NCBI RefSeq assembly: GCF_014199295.1
Contig: NZ_JACIJH010000007.1
Location: 62,001-126,000 of the forward strand
DNA length: 64,000 nt
Origin: Sphingopyxis panaciterrulae
GTDB taxonomy: Bacteria; Pseudomonadota; Alphaproteobacteria; Sphingomonadales; Sphingomonadaceae
Direction of reading: 5' to 3'
This document shows, in pieces, positions 16,878 through 25,418 of this stretch. The notes under the pieces were generated by a model that ran no database searches, was not told where the DNA came from, and worked only from the letters and a program-made list of their open reading frames with translations. A program made the position numbers and the translations under genes. How positions within the stretch are numbered: position 1 is the first letter of the stretch; each line of letters opens with the position of its first letter.

Positions 16878-17719
16878 GCCCGAGTCGCAGTTCCAGGGCA
16901 GGCGAGTCGCCGCCTTTGGCCGGTGAGATGCGGCGCGATTCGAATCCGAAAATGTTGCGGCGCTGATACAAAAATGCTGCGCAGCAAAGCCAAGTTGCTA
17001 ATGCCCGACTTATCCACAAGCGCGGTGGCTTGCAGGGCGTTTTTTGTTGGCGGTGCGGCTGCTTCGTGTCAGCTTTCAATCATCGGACGACAGAGACGTC
17101 GGACCGCCGGGACACGAAGGACGGTTGCAAGACCGACCGGAAGAGAACGGACCGGATCGACGAGGACATTGACCGATGACCGATCACGGAACGCCGCAAT
17201 TCCCACGAGTTGAAGTGGACCCGATCGGACAGGAAATGCAGTCCATCGCTTTAAAGAGCGGCTGTTTCGACAGAAGCTCGGACAAGATGATGAAGGGCTT
17301 TCCAGGTGCGGCCGGCCCCCGCAAGGGGGCCGACCAAACCGTCGCCGGATTGTTCCGGTGCCTGCCGCGCCGTCTCGTTTGGCGGACCGCCGATCGCAAG
17401 AAAAGCGGGCCGGGATGAAGCGGATCGCGACGCACGGGGATTGAGCCGGATAGTGGGGGTTGGCAGCGATGCCGGCCCCCATTTCGCATGGGCGCCGAGA
17501 TCGGGCGCCCACGCGCGCCGGGGTCCCCGGCGCCCGACCGCCGCCGTCATCGTTGCGAAGGCGAACGAGCCGCAGGCCCCTTCGCCGCCGCGCACGGGAA
17601 CCGCGCGGGTGGAAGCTTGTCCGATGCGTGCTTGGCGAAGCCGAGGGCCCGTGTATCGGGAGGCGCTCGCTGTTCGGCCGGCCCGCCCCGGCGGCTGATG
17701 AAGGCGCGGGGGATGCGGA
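16878..17719. other. 842-base stretch with no convincing gene
   Basis: No frame here looks like a known protein. The best is an 80-codon frame at 17176-17418 (begins MTDHGTPQFPRVEVDP) with no good ribosome site and a poorly protein-like second half. Visible structure: a perfect DnaA-box sequence TTATCCACA at 17010-17018, a T6 run after a weak stem near 17040, a purine-rich block at 17090-17180 with repeated GGACCG/GACCGG words, and a hairpin GGCCCCC-GCAA-GGGGGCC at 17314-17331 with a GNRA-type loop. It may hold an untranslated RNA, but nothing decides it. Confidence 0.4.
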
Positions 17720-17950
17720 TCAGAGCGGCGTGAGCATCGCCCCGAAGGTGATCAGCGCCAGCAGGCCGATGGGGACGAGGATCAGGAGCGAGGAAATATC
17801 CTCGCCGCTCATCGAAAAGCCCGGTGCCTGCGACAGCATAGCGACCAGCGTCGGCGTCGTTGCCGGGCCGGCATCGGTGGCGACCGCTTCGGCGAACGGG
17901 TGGGCGCCCACGACAGGGTCATTACGGACGTATGCAACGGAACTAGACAT
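17720..17950 (-). CDS. Small membrane protein of unknown function
   Basis: 76 residues from the ATG at 17950 (a GTG two codons earlier is also possible). The N-terminal half is polar, and one hydrophobic segment near the C-terminus (SSLLILVPIGLLALITFGAML) predicts a single tail-anchored helix. No family was recognised. It follows another small membrane-tail protein on the same strand after 117 bases, and the two share the layout of a soluble head plus a C-terminal helix. Confidence 0.5.
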   Translation of the reverse strand: MSSSVAYVRNDPVVGAHPFAEAVATDAGPATTPTLVAMLSQAPGFSMSGEDISSLLILVPIGLLALITFGAMLTPL

Positions 17951-18067
17951 ATTCACTTTCTTTCATGGGGGAAGGGTTCATGGAGTCAGGGGCTGACGGC
18001 GAGTGAACAGGCGGGCGAGGCCGCTGGATCGCCTGACGCGACGACAGGAACGCTGGAGTCGCGGCAA

Positions 18068-18370
18068 TCAGCCGAGAAACCACCAGAGCGCGGCGAGCGC
18101 TCCGACAAGCGGAAGCAGCAAGGACAGCGACAGCGCCGCGACCGGCGTATTCAACCGGCTGCCGTGATCGTGGCAGAAGGCTGCCAGCTTGTCCGACAAA
18201 TGCGCGTCGGCCGACATCACCGCCTTGTCGATCAGCGGCACGGCGGGGAATGTTTCGACAAGGCGCGCCAGGTCTGCCTCATCGAGCCGGGGATAGCGGG
18301 CGAGCAGACGTTCCGCTTCCTGCGTCCTTTGCGACGCGCCGCGGATATGGAAATAGGTTCGGGTTGCCAT
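18068..18370 (-). CDS. Small tail-anchored protein of unknown function
   Basis: 100 residues. The soluble N-terminal part (TYFHIRGASQRTQEAERLLARYPRLDEADLARLVETFP) is helical and charged, and a single C-terminal hydrophobic helix (VAALSLSLLLPLVGALAALWWFLG) runs to the end. An AAAGGAG ribosome site lies seven bases before the ATG at 18370, which supports a real gene. No family was recognised. Upstream lies a double hairpin (18507-18559) that could belong to its leader. Confidence 0.6.
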   Translation of the reverse strand: MATRTYFHIRGASQRTQEAERLLARYPRLDEADLARLVETFPAVPLIDKAVMSADAHLSDKLAAFCHDHGSRLNTPVAALSLSLLLPLVGALAALWWFLG

Positions 18371-18506
18371 TTCATACTCCTTTGCCCAGCAACAGGCACC
18401 GCACGGACACAGGTCCGCCCGGATGGAAAAAGATCAGCCTTGCATCGGGGGATAGGGCGACCGCGGTTATCGAAGGGGCCGTGGCGCGCCGCCTGGATGC
18501 CTTGCA

Positions 18507-18559
18507 CCGGACGCAGCCTGGCAGGCGCGCGTCCGGCTAGACGCCGATCAGTAGGCGTC
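18507..18559. other. Two adjacent perfect hairpins, possible structured RNA
   Basis: CCGGACGC at 18507-18514 pairs with GCGTCCGG at 18529-18536, and inside it GCCT pairs with AGGC. Directly after, GACGCC at 18540-18545 pairs with GGCGTC at 18554-18559. Neither is followed by a T run. They lie 137 bases upstream of the minus-strand small gene and 350 bases upstream of the plus-strand peroxiredoxin gene. Confidence 0.4.
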
Positions 18560-18818
18560 CGCAGTTCCAGAAATGGGTATAGACAATCATGGCACCCCGC
18601 AGATGGGACCGCGAATTTTATTTTCAAGTCCTAAGATAGAGATTCAGGAGGGAATCCCGAAAAAGCGGCCGCCCGGGCCGATTCCGACCCGGCGTGGCGC
18701 CTGGATGCGCGCCCGAAGGCGTGACGCCGGGGCCTTTCGCTTCGTCGTTTCCCGCTTGCGCCTTTGTGCGACTTTGCCGTCGGTCGGCGCTGAGTAGCGG
18801 GAGGGGGCGCAGAGCCGC

Positions 18819-18848
18819 TTGTCTCTGTGTGCCCTTTGCGGGCATAAT
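18819..18848 (+). promoter_or_regulatory. Candidate promoter of the peroxiredoxin gene
   Basis: TTGTCT and CATAAT are separated by 18 bases, ending 60 bases before the peroxiredoxin ATG. The spacing and hexamers resemble a housekeeping-sigma promoter; there is no other support. The rest of the 538-base gap from 18371 holds the double hairpin and no gene. Confidence 0.45.
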
Positions 18849-18908
18849 GGGACCGGGTTTCAGGACGAATGGCATGAAATCCGAACCCCGCTGCTTGGAG
18901 GACCGCAG

Positions 18909-19466
18909 ATGAAAATCCGGAAGATCGCAATGGCATTTGCCGTTGGCCTGTCGCTGGCCGTCATGCCGGTCCAGGGCATCGCGGCCCTCAAACAGGGCGC
19001 GAAGGCGCCCGATTTCACGCTGAACGCCGCGCAGGGCGGCAAGTCGTTCAGCCTGTCCCTGAAGCAGACGCTGCGGAACGGGCCGGTCGTGCTCTATTTC
19101 TTTCCCGCCGCCTTCACGGCGGGCTGCACGATCGAAGCCCATCTTTTCGCCGAAGCGAACGGCCGTTTCAACCAGTTGGGCGCGCGCGTCATCGGCGTGA
19201 CCGCCGGCAATATCGATCGCGTCGCGGAATTTTCGCGTTCGGAATGCCGCGACAAATTCGCCGTCGCCGCCGATCCGGGCGCGAAGGTTGCGGCGCAATA
19301 TGATACGCTGATGGAAGGCCCCAACAAGACGCCGCTCTCCGACCGGACGTCGTTCGTCATCGCACCCGACGGCACCATCTTGCTGAGCTATACCGACCGC
19401 AAGCCCCAGGCCCATATCGAAAAGACGATGGCGGCGGTTCGCGCCTGGAAGGCAAAGCACGGCTGA
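18909..19466 (+). CDS. Exported peroxiredoxin (BCP/AhpC-TSA type)
   Basis: 185 residues with an N-terminal signal peptide (MKIRKIAMAFAVGLSLAVMPVQGIA), so it acts in the periplasm, unlike the usual cytosolic Bcp. The peroxidatic site PxxxTxxC is present as PAAFTAGC with Cys73; Cys113 (SRSECRDKF) is the candidate resolving residue, and the catalytic Arg lies in SDRTSFVI. It reduces peroxides with electrons from an unknown thiol donor. The ATG at 18909 is chosen because it begins the signal peptide, with GGAGG 11 bases before it. Confidence 0.88.
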   Translation: MKIRKIAMAFAVGLSLAVMPVQGIAALKQGAKAPDFTLNAAQGGKSFSLSLKQTLRNGPVVLYFFPAAFTAGCTIEAHLFAEANGRFNQLGARVIGVTAGNIDRVAEFSRSECRDKFAVAADPGAKVAAQYDTLMEGPNKTPLSDRTSFVIAPDGTILLSYTDRKPQAHIEKTMAAVRAWKAKHG

Positions 19467-19505
19467 CCCGGTTCCCCCGGCGGTCGCCCCAAAAATTTTT
19501 CGCTT

Positions 19506-19521
19506 TGTGATCTTTGTCACA
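19506..19521. promoter_or_regulatory. Perfect CRP/FNR-type site TGTGA-N6-TCACA
   Basis: TGTGATCTTTGTCACA matches the consensus CRP palindrome in both half-sites. It lies 40 bases after the peroxiredoxin stop and 228 bases before the first GlsB-like gene, next to an AAAAATTTTT block. A CRP-like factor acting on the downstream gene is plausible but unproven. Confidence 0.55.
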
Positions 19522-19748
19522 CCGCGCAGCGGGCGCGGCGCCTATGTCCGTGCCTGCGACCCGGAGCAGTTCCCCGATCGGAACTGATCCCACTCTCCCG
19601 GCCGGGCCGAATGCGGCACGGCCGGGAACCTTTTGCGCCTTTCTCGCATTGTGGACCTATCGGCGAACCGATGTCCGGACGCGGCAGGATGTGCAGCAAA
19701 ACGCCTCCCGCGCGGCCGTCGGATTGGCCCATGTAGGGAGCAATATTC

Positions 19749-20012
19749 ATGAACATCATCATCACGCTTATTGTCGGCGGCATCATCGGCTGGCTGGCGA
19801 GCATCGTCATGCGCACCGATGCGCAGCAGGGCATCATCCTGAACGTCGTGGTCGGCATCGTCGGCGCCTTCCTGGGCAACATCCTGGGCGGGATGTTCGG
19901 CATGGGCGCGACGCTCAGTTCGTTCAGCCCGATCGGCCTGCTCTGGGCCTTTATCGGGGCGGTGGTGCTGCTTGCCATCATCAACCTGTTCCGACGCGGC
20001 AGCGTGCGCTGA
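19749..20012 (+). CDS. GlsB/YeaQ/YmgE family membrane protein, copy 1
   Basis: 87 residues, three hydrophobic segments, with the family signature GGIIGWLASIVMRTDAQQGIILNVVVGIVGAFLG visible near the start. These small 'transglycosylase-associated' proteins are linked to envelope and acid stress; the molecular role is unclear. A second copy follows 115 bases downstream, probably a tandem duplication that has diverged in the C-terminal half. Confidence 0.9.
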   Translation: MNIIITLIVGGIIGWLASIVMRTDAQQGIILNVVVGIVGAFLGNILGGMFGMGATLSSFSPIGLLWAFIGAVVLLAIINLFRRGSVR

Positions 20013-20127
20013 TGTCGCGGCGCCCCGCTGCAGGGGCGCTGCCATTTCGCTAGGCGATTGCAAGGATTTGCGTTACCAATGAACAGCCTGTCCATCAGGC
20101 GACGCTATGATCGAAGGGGGTCAAGAC

Positions 20128-20400
20128 ATGATTGATTTCATTATCGCACTCGTCATGGGCGGCATCATTGGCTGGCTTGCCAGCATCGTGATGCGCACCG
20201 ATGCCCAACAGGGCATCTTCCTGAACATCATCGTCGGTTGCATCGGCTCGATCCTCGGCCGGCTGTTGCTCGGCGGTCTGATCGGCGGCGGCCATCTGCG
20301 CGGCGACGCCTTCGACTGGCGGACGCTCGTGACGGCCTTCATCGGCGCGATCATCCTGCTCGCGATCGTCAACCTCGTCCGGCGCGGACGCGTTCGCTGA
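20128..20400 (+). CDS. GlsB/YeaQ/YmgE family membrane protein, copy 2
   Basis: 90 residues, paralogue of the preceding gene. The first half is near identical in pattern (GGIIGWLASIVMRTDAQQG), while the middle carries an insertion-like GGLIGGGHLRGDAFDWRTL. The ATG at 20128 has GAAGGGGGT as ribosome site; an in-frame ATG at 20107 is less likely. A terminator follows, closing the pair. Confidence 0.9.
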   Translation: MIDFIIALVMGGIIGWLASIVMRTDAQQGIFLNIIVGCIGSILGRLLLGGLIGGGHLRGDAFDWRTLVTAFIGAIILLAIVNLVRRGRVR

Positions 20401-20443
20401 CGCGGCGGGCATAGCCGGTTCGCGCCGCTGCGAACCGGTCCCG

Positions 20444-20479
20444 AAACGGGGCGGGCGGCACCACCGTCCGCCCCGTTTT
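20444..20479 (+). terminator. Rho-independent terminator after the GlsB pair
   Basis: AAACGGGGCGGGCGG pairs with CCGTCCGCCCCGTTT (one G-T pair) around a 5-base loop, ending in TTTT. Confidence 0.85.
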
Positions 20480-20691
20480 GCTTTCTTGCGAAGGCTGGCG
20501 TCCTTGCCGCCGATTCCCCATGGGGCGACCGCGCCGCAGCAAGGAAATCGGCAATGTTTCCGCTTGCCAGCGGTGATCTAATTGGATAATACACCTTCGT
20601 CGGGCGCGATGTTCTATCGTGCGGATGGGGGGCGGATCGCCTGGGGCGATCTCCGCTCGGGCTGCCGTGCGCGGCGGATGAGGAATGCGGC

Positions 20692-21900
20692 GTGAACTAC
20701 GAGCGGAAAGTGGATTCGATGGACAGCTTGGCGGGCGCGACCCACGATTTTTATGAAGAGGCGGACAACCGCCGCAAGCGTCGGCGTCTGATCGTCGGCG
20801 CGGTGCTCGCGGCGCTTGTGCTCGCGGCCGCCTGGTTCGCTTTCTCGATGAGCAAGGGCGACGGTGCGGCGGGCGCGGATGGCGCCGCTGGTACCGGCGC
20901 CGCCAACGTGCCGACGATCACGGTCATGGTCCCCGGGCTGCAGTCGGTGCAGACGGCCATTGCGGCCAATGGCTCGATCGCCGCGCGCCGCGAGATGCCG
21001 GTCGGCGTCGTCGGCGAGGGCGGGCAGGTGGTCAGCGTCCTGGTCGAGCCGGGCCAGTGGGTCCGCGCCGGTCAGGCGCTCGCGGTCATCGATCGCACCG
21101 TCCAGACGCAGCAGGCGGCAAGCCTTGCCGCCTCGATCCGCGTCGCACAGGCCGATGCCGATCTCGCCCAGTCCGAACTCGAACGCGCCGAGGCACTGGT
21201 GTCGCGCGGCTTCATCTCGAAGGCCGACATGGACCGCAAGCGCGCGACCCGCGATGCGGCGCAGGCGCGGGTACGCGTCGCGCAGGCGCAATATAAGGAA
21301 GCGGTGGCGCGCAACGGGCGGCTCAACATCGTCGCGCCGGCCGCGGGCCTCGTCCTCACACGGCAGGTCGAACCCGGCCAGGTCGTCGGTGCGGGCAGCG
21401 GCGTGCTGTTCCGCATGGCGAAGGGCGGCGAGATGGAAATGCTTGCGCAACTCGGCGAAGCGGACCTGCAGCATGTATCGGTCGGCACGCGCGCGACCGT
21501 GACGCCGGTCGGCACCAGCCTGCAGATCGCGGGTCAGGTGTGGCAGAAATCGCCGGTCATCAATCCCGAGACGCGTCAGGGCACGGTCCGCATCGCGCTG
21601 CCCTATAGCGAGACGCTGCGTCCCGGCGGCTTCGCCGATGCACGGCTCGTCGCGGGCACCGGCCAGGCGCCGCTGCTCCCCGAAAGCGCGGTGCAGAGCG
21701 GACCCGAGGGCAATTTCGTCCTGGTCGTGAACAAGAGCGATCAGATCGAGCGGCGTCCGGTGAAGGTCGGGACCGTCACCGACGACGGCGTATCAATCGC
21801 CTCCGGCCTGACCGGGAACGAGCGGGTCGTCGTGCTCGCCGGCGCCTTCCTCAACCCCGGCGACAAGGTGAAGCCGGTCCTGCAGAAATCGTCGCAATAA
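20692..21900 (+). CDS. RND efflux periplasmic adaptor (membrane fusion protein)
   Basis: 402 residues from a GTG at 20692 with GAGGAA before it; an ATG at 20719 is the alternative. An inner-membrane anchor lies near 35-55. The lipoyl half-motifs flank a coiled hairpin: GQVVSVLVEPGQWVRAGQALAVID, then the helices (ASIRVAQADADLAQSELERAEALVSRG), then RLNIVAPAAGLVLTRQVEPGQVV. A beta-barrel and membrane-proximal domain follow. It bridges the pump to an outer-membrane channel. The pump gene follows after 32 bases; no TolC-type gene adjoins, so the channel is encoded elsewhere. Confidence 0.93.
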   Translation: MNYERKVDSMDSLAGATHDFYEEADNRRKRRRLIVGAVLAALVLAAAWFAFSMSKGDGAAGADGAAGTGAANVPTITVMVPGLQSVQTAIAANGSIAARREMPVGVVGEGGQVVSVLVEPGQWVRAGQALAVIDRTVQTQQAASLAASIRVAQADADLAQSELERAEALVSRGFISKADMDRKRATRDAAQARVRVAQAQYKEAVARNGRLNIVAPAAGLVLTRQVEPGQVVGAGSGVLFRMAKGGEMEMLAQLGEADLQHVSVGTRATVTPVGTSLQIAGQVWQKSPVINPETRQGTVRIALPYSETLRPGGFADARLVAGTGQAPLLPESAVQSGPEGNFVLVVNKSDQIERRPVKVGTVTDDGVSIASGLTGNERVVVLAGAFLNPGDKVKPVLQKSSQ

Positions 21901-21932
21901 CCGGCCCGCACCCGCACGAAGGCGCCTGACCC

Positions 21933-24900
21933 ATGAGTTTCCGCAACATCTCCGCCTGGTGCATCCGCAATCCGGTGCCGCCGATCGTCCTGTTCATCCT
22001 GCTGCTGCTGGCCGGTCTCGTCAGCTTCAACCGGATGGACGTGAACGACAATCCCGACGTCGAATTTCCGGCGGTGCAGGTGGTCGTGGTGCAGCCCGGC
22101 GCGGCGCCGACCGAACTCGAAACGCAGGTCACCCAGCGCGTCGAGGCGGCGATCCGCGGCGTGAGCGGGGTCGACGAAATGTCGTCCTACGTCGGAGAAG
22201 GCAACAGCAGCACCTTCGTCCAGTTCGCGATCGGGACGCCGATCGACCGTGCCTATAACGACGTCAACCAGGCGGTTTCGCAGATTCGTAGCGAGCTGCC
22301 CGACGGCATCCTCGAACCGCAGGTCGTGCGCGTCGACATCTCCGCCGGCCCGATCACCTATTTCTCGGTCGAAGCGGCCGACATGACGCTGGAGCAGTTG
22401 AGCTGGTTCGTCGACAACACCGTCGCGAAGGAATTGCTGGCGATCCCCGGCATGGCCAAGGTCAGCCGCTCGGGCGGCGTCGACCGCGAGATTCGCGTCA
22501 TCCTCGATCCGGCGCGGATGCAGAGCTATGGCCTGACCGCGAGCCAGGTGAACCAGGAACTGCGGCAGGTGAACCTCAACGCCGCGGGCGGGCGGACCGA
22601 GATCGCCGGGGCCGAACAGGCGGTGCGCGTGCTCGGCAACGCCGCCAGCGCCTATGAACTGGGCCAGACCCGCATCGCGATCGGTGGCGGGCGCACGATC
22701 CGTCTGTCCGACGTCGCCAAGGTCAGCGACGGCTATGCCGAACAGCGCAACCTCGCCAAGATCGGCGGGCGCCAGGTGCTCAGCTTCTCGATCGAACGGG
22801 CGAAGGGCGCGTCCGACGTCACCGTCCACGACGAAGCGATGAAAAAGCTGGCGGAAATCCAGAAGAACAACCCCAAGGTCGATTTCAAGATCCTCTTCAC
22901 CCGCACCGAATATATCAAGGAGCAGTATCGCAGCTCGATGGCCGCGATGGTCGAGGGCGCGGTGCTCGCGGTCGTCGTCGTCTTCCTGTTCCTGCGCGAC
23001 TGGCGCGCGACGCTGATCAGCGCGATGGCGATCCCGCTGTCGGCGATCCCGACCTTCTGGTTCATGGAGATGATGGGCTTTTCGCTGAACGGCCTGTCGC
23101 TGCTCGCCCTGAGCCTGGTCGCGGGCGTGCTGGTCGACGACGCGATCGTCGAGATCGAGAATATCGTCAGACATATGCGTATGGGCAAGACCGCCTATCA
23201 GGCGGCGATCGACGCGGCGGACGAGATCGGCCTCGCGGTCGTCGCGACGACGATGTCGATCGTCGCGGTGTTCCTGCCCGTCGCGCTGATGCCCGGCGTG
23301 TCGGGACAGTTCTTCATCCAGTTCGGCCTGACCATCGTCTTCGCGGTGCTGACCAGCTTGGCCGTCGCGCGCATGATCACCCCGATGATCGCCGCCTATT
23401 TCCTCGCGGCGCAGGGCGAACAGAGCCATGCCGAGGGGCCGTGGGTCGACCGGTACGAGCGCCTGCTGCGCTGGACGCTCGACAACAGCAAGCACAAGGC
23501 GAAGCGCGCGGGCTACGAACCGGTGCCGACGCGGCCGGGATTCCTGTGGTTCCCGTTCGCGGTCGCGGCGGTATCGGTGATCCTGTCCATCGTTCAATAT
23601 TTTCAGCCGGTGCCGGCAGGGCAGAGCGCGCCCAATCCGGCGCTGCACTTCCTGCTGATGACGCCGATTTCGGCGATCGTCTCCTTTCTGGTGGCAGCGC
23701 TGGCGGCTATCCTCGTCGGCGCCCTCGCGTGGACGCTCGGCGCGCAGCGCTTCGACTTCACCGCCTGGGCGCGCTTCATGGTTCAGCGTGCCTGGGCGCG
23801 CCTGTCCGACCATCGCGTGTGGATCGTCGGCATCGGCGTGCTCGCATTCTTCTCCAGCATCGGGCTGCTGTTCGTCATCCCGCAGCAGTTCCAGCCGACC
23901 ACCAACAGCGACTACAGCCAGGTCAAATATGAACTGCCGCCGGGCTCGACGCTGGAGCAGAGCGAGACGATCGCGCGGCAGATCGGCGCGATCCTCGACA
24001 AGAGCCCGGTCGTCGACACCGCCTTTTACGACATCAATGTCGGCGGCGGAAACGCCTTCCTGACGCTCAAGAAGCATCGCGATGTTTCGAGCGTCGAATG
24101 GGAGCGCAGCCTGCAGCCCAAGCTCGCCGCCATCCCCGACGCGCGCGTGTCGTTCCAGAGCCAGTCGGGCGGTTTTTCCGGCCGCGACATCACCTTCGTG
24201 ATCGGCGGCGACGATCCGGCCGCGCTCGAGCAGCATGCGCTCAAGATCGTCGAGCAGATGAAGGGGCTGAAGGAAATCCGCGCGCCGCGGATCGAGGGCG
24301 ATATTCCGCGGCCCGAGATCATCATCACCCCGCGGCTCGACCTCGCCGCCGACCTCGGCGTGACGACGGCGGCGCTCAGTCAGACGATCCGCATCGCGAC
24401 GCTGGGCGATATCGACCAGAATGCGGCGAAATTCTCGCTGTCCGACCGCCAGATCCCGATCCGGGTGCTGCTGTCCGAAGATTCGCGCCGCAGCCTCGCG
24501 ACGCTGGAGAATCTGCCCGTCCCGACCTCGACCGGAACCACGGTGCCGCTGAAATCGGTCGCCCAGATCGGCTTCGGCGCCGGGCCGACCGAACTGCGCC
24601 GCTATAACCAGACGCGGCGCATCGTGATCGGCGCCGACCTGGCGCCCGGCCTCGTCACCGGCGACGCGCAGGCGAAGATCGACGCGCTGCCCGCGGTCAA
24701 GACTATGCCGCAGGGCGTCCGCAAGGTCATCCAGGGCGATGCCAAATGGCAGGCCGAGATGATCCAGAATTTCGCGATCGCGGTCGTCTCCGGCCTGATG
24801 CTGGTGTTCGCGACGCTGGTGCTGCTCTATCGCCGCTTCCTGTCGCCGCTCGTCAACATGTCCTCGCTGCTCCTCGCGCCGCTCGGCGGGCTGCTTGGGC

Positions 24901-25349
24901 TGCTGATCGCGGGAATGGAAATCTCCATGCCCGTCTATATCGGCCTGCTGATGCTGCTGGGCATCGTCGCGAAGAATTCGATCCTGCTCGTCGACTTCGC
25001 GATCGAGGAAATGGATCACGGCATCGCCAAGGTCGACGCGCTGATCGACGCCGGGCGCAAGCGCGCGCAGCCGATCGTGATGACCACCGTCGCGATGGTC
25101 GCGGGCATGGTGCCGACGGCGCTGTCGCTGTCGGGCGACGGCGCGTGGCGCGCGCCGATGGGCGTCGTCGTGATCGGCGGCCTGATCCTGTCGACGCTGC
25201 TGACGCTGCTGATCGTCCCTGCGGGCTTCAGCCTGGCCGACAGCATCGAGAAGCGGCTGGGCCGCTTCCTGTCGCGCAACCTGCTGACCTACAAGCCCGG
25301 CGACGATACGAAGCCGCACGCGACTCCGGCGCCGCATCCGGCGGAGTGA
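21933..25349 (+). CDS. RND family efflux permease (HAE1-like)
   Basis: 1138 residues, longer than the usual 1030-1050 because of an insert around residues 505-620. That insert holds two extra hydrophobic stretches (FPFAVAAVSVILSIVQYF, ISAIVSFLVAALAAILVGALAW) between the two halves. The proton-relay Asp pair of TM4 is present in GVLVDDAIVEIENIVRHM. The N-terminal half shows FNRMDVNDNPDVEFPAVQVVV, typical of the clade of proteobacterial pumps paired with single adaptors. The substrate is not predictable; multidrug or lipid export is likely. It forms an operon with the adaptor. Confidence 0.93.
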   Translation: MSFRNISAWCIRNPVPPIVLFILLLLAGLVSFNRMDVNDNPDVEFPAVQVVVVQPGAAPTELETQVTQRVEAAIRGVSGVDEMSSYVGEGNSSTFVQFAIGTPIDRAYNDVNQAVSQIRSELPDGILEPQVVRVDISAGPITYFSVEAADMTLEQLSWFVDNTVAKELLAIPGMAKVSRSGGVDREIRVILDPARMQSYGLTASQVNQELRQVNLNAAGGRTEIAGAEQAVRVLGNAASAYELGQTRIAIGGGRTIRLSDVAKVSDGYAEQRNLAKIGGRQVLSFSIERAKGASDVTVHDEAMKKLAEIQKNNPKVDFKILFTRTEYIKEQYRSSMAAMVEGAVLAVVVVFLFLRDWRATLISAMAIPLSAIPTFWFMEMMGFSLNGLSLLALSLVAGVLVDDAIVEIENIVRHMRMGKTAYQAAIDAADEIGLAVVATTMSIVAVFLPVALMPGVSGQFFIQFGLTIVFAVLTSLAVARMITPMIAAYFLAAQGEQSHAEGPWVDRYERLLRWTLDNSKHKAKRAGYEPVPTRPGFLWFPFAVAAVSVILSIVQYFQPVPAGQSAPNPALHFLLMTPISAIVSFLVAALAAILVGALAWTLGAQRFDFTAWARFMVQRAWARLSDHRVWIVGIGVLAFFSSIGLLFVIPQQFQPTTNSDYSQVKYELPPGSTLEQSETIARQIGAILDKSPVVDTAFYDINVGGGNAFLTLKKHRDVSSVEWERSLQPKLAAIPDARVSFQSQSGGFSGRDITFVIGGDDPAALEQHALKIVEQMKGLKEIRAPRIEGDIPRPEIIITPRLDLAADLGVTTAALSQTIRIATLGDIDQNAAKFSLSDRQIPIRVLLSEDSRRSLATLENLPVPTSTGTTVPLKSVAQIGFGAGPTELRRYNQTRRIVIGADLAPGLVTGDAQAKIDALPAVKTMPQGVRKVIQGDAKWQAEMIQNFAIAVVSGLMLVFATLVLLYRRFLSPLVNMSSLLLAPLGGLLGLLIAGMEISMPVYIGLLMLLGIVAKNSILLVDFAIEEMDHGIAKVDALIDAGRKRAQPIVMTTVAMVAGMVPTALSLSGDGAWRAPMGVVVIGGLILSTLLTLLIVPAGFSLADSIEKRLGRFLSRNLLTYKPGDDTKPHATPAPHPAE

Positions 25350-25418
25350 GGCAAGGACGGCGCGGCCGGTCGGCCGCGCCGGTTGCAACCTTTGGCGCGC
25401 GGCGTCATTGGAAGGGTC

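Noticed and set aside
16932..16950. TTCGAATC stretch resembling a tRNA T-loop
   Set aside because: The flanking bases do not pair into a T-arm and no acceptor, D or anticodon stem could be built.
17010..17018. Perfect DnaA box TTATCCACA, possible replication origin
   Set aside because: Single copy, no AT-rich unwinding region, no dnaA or parAB genes nearby.
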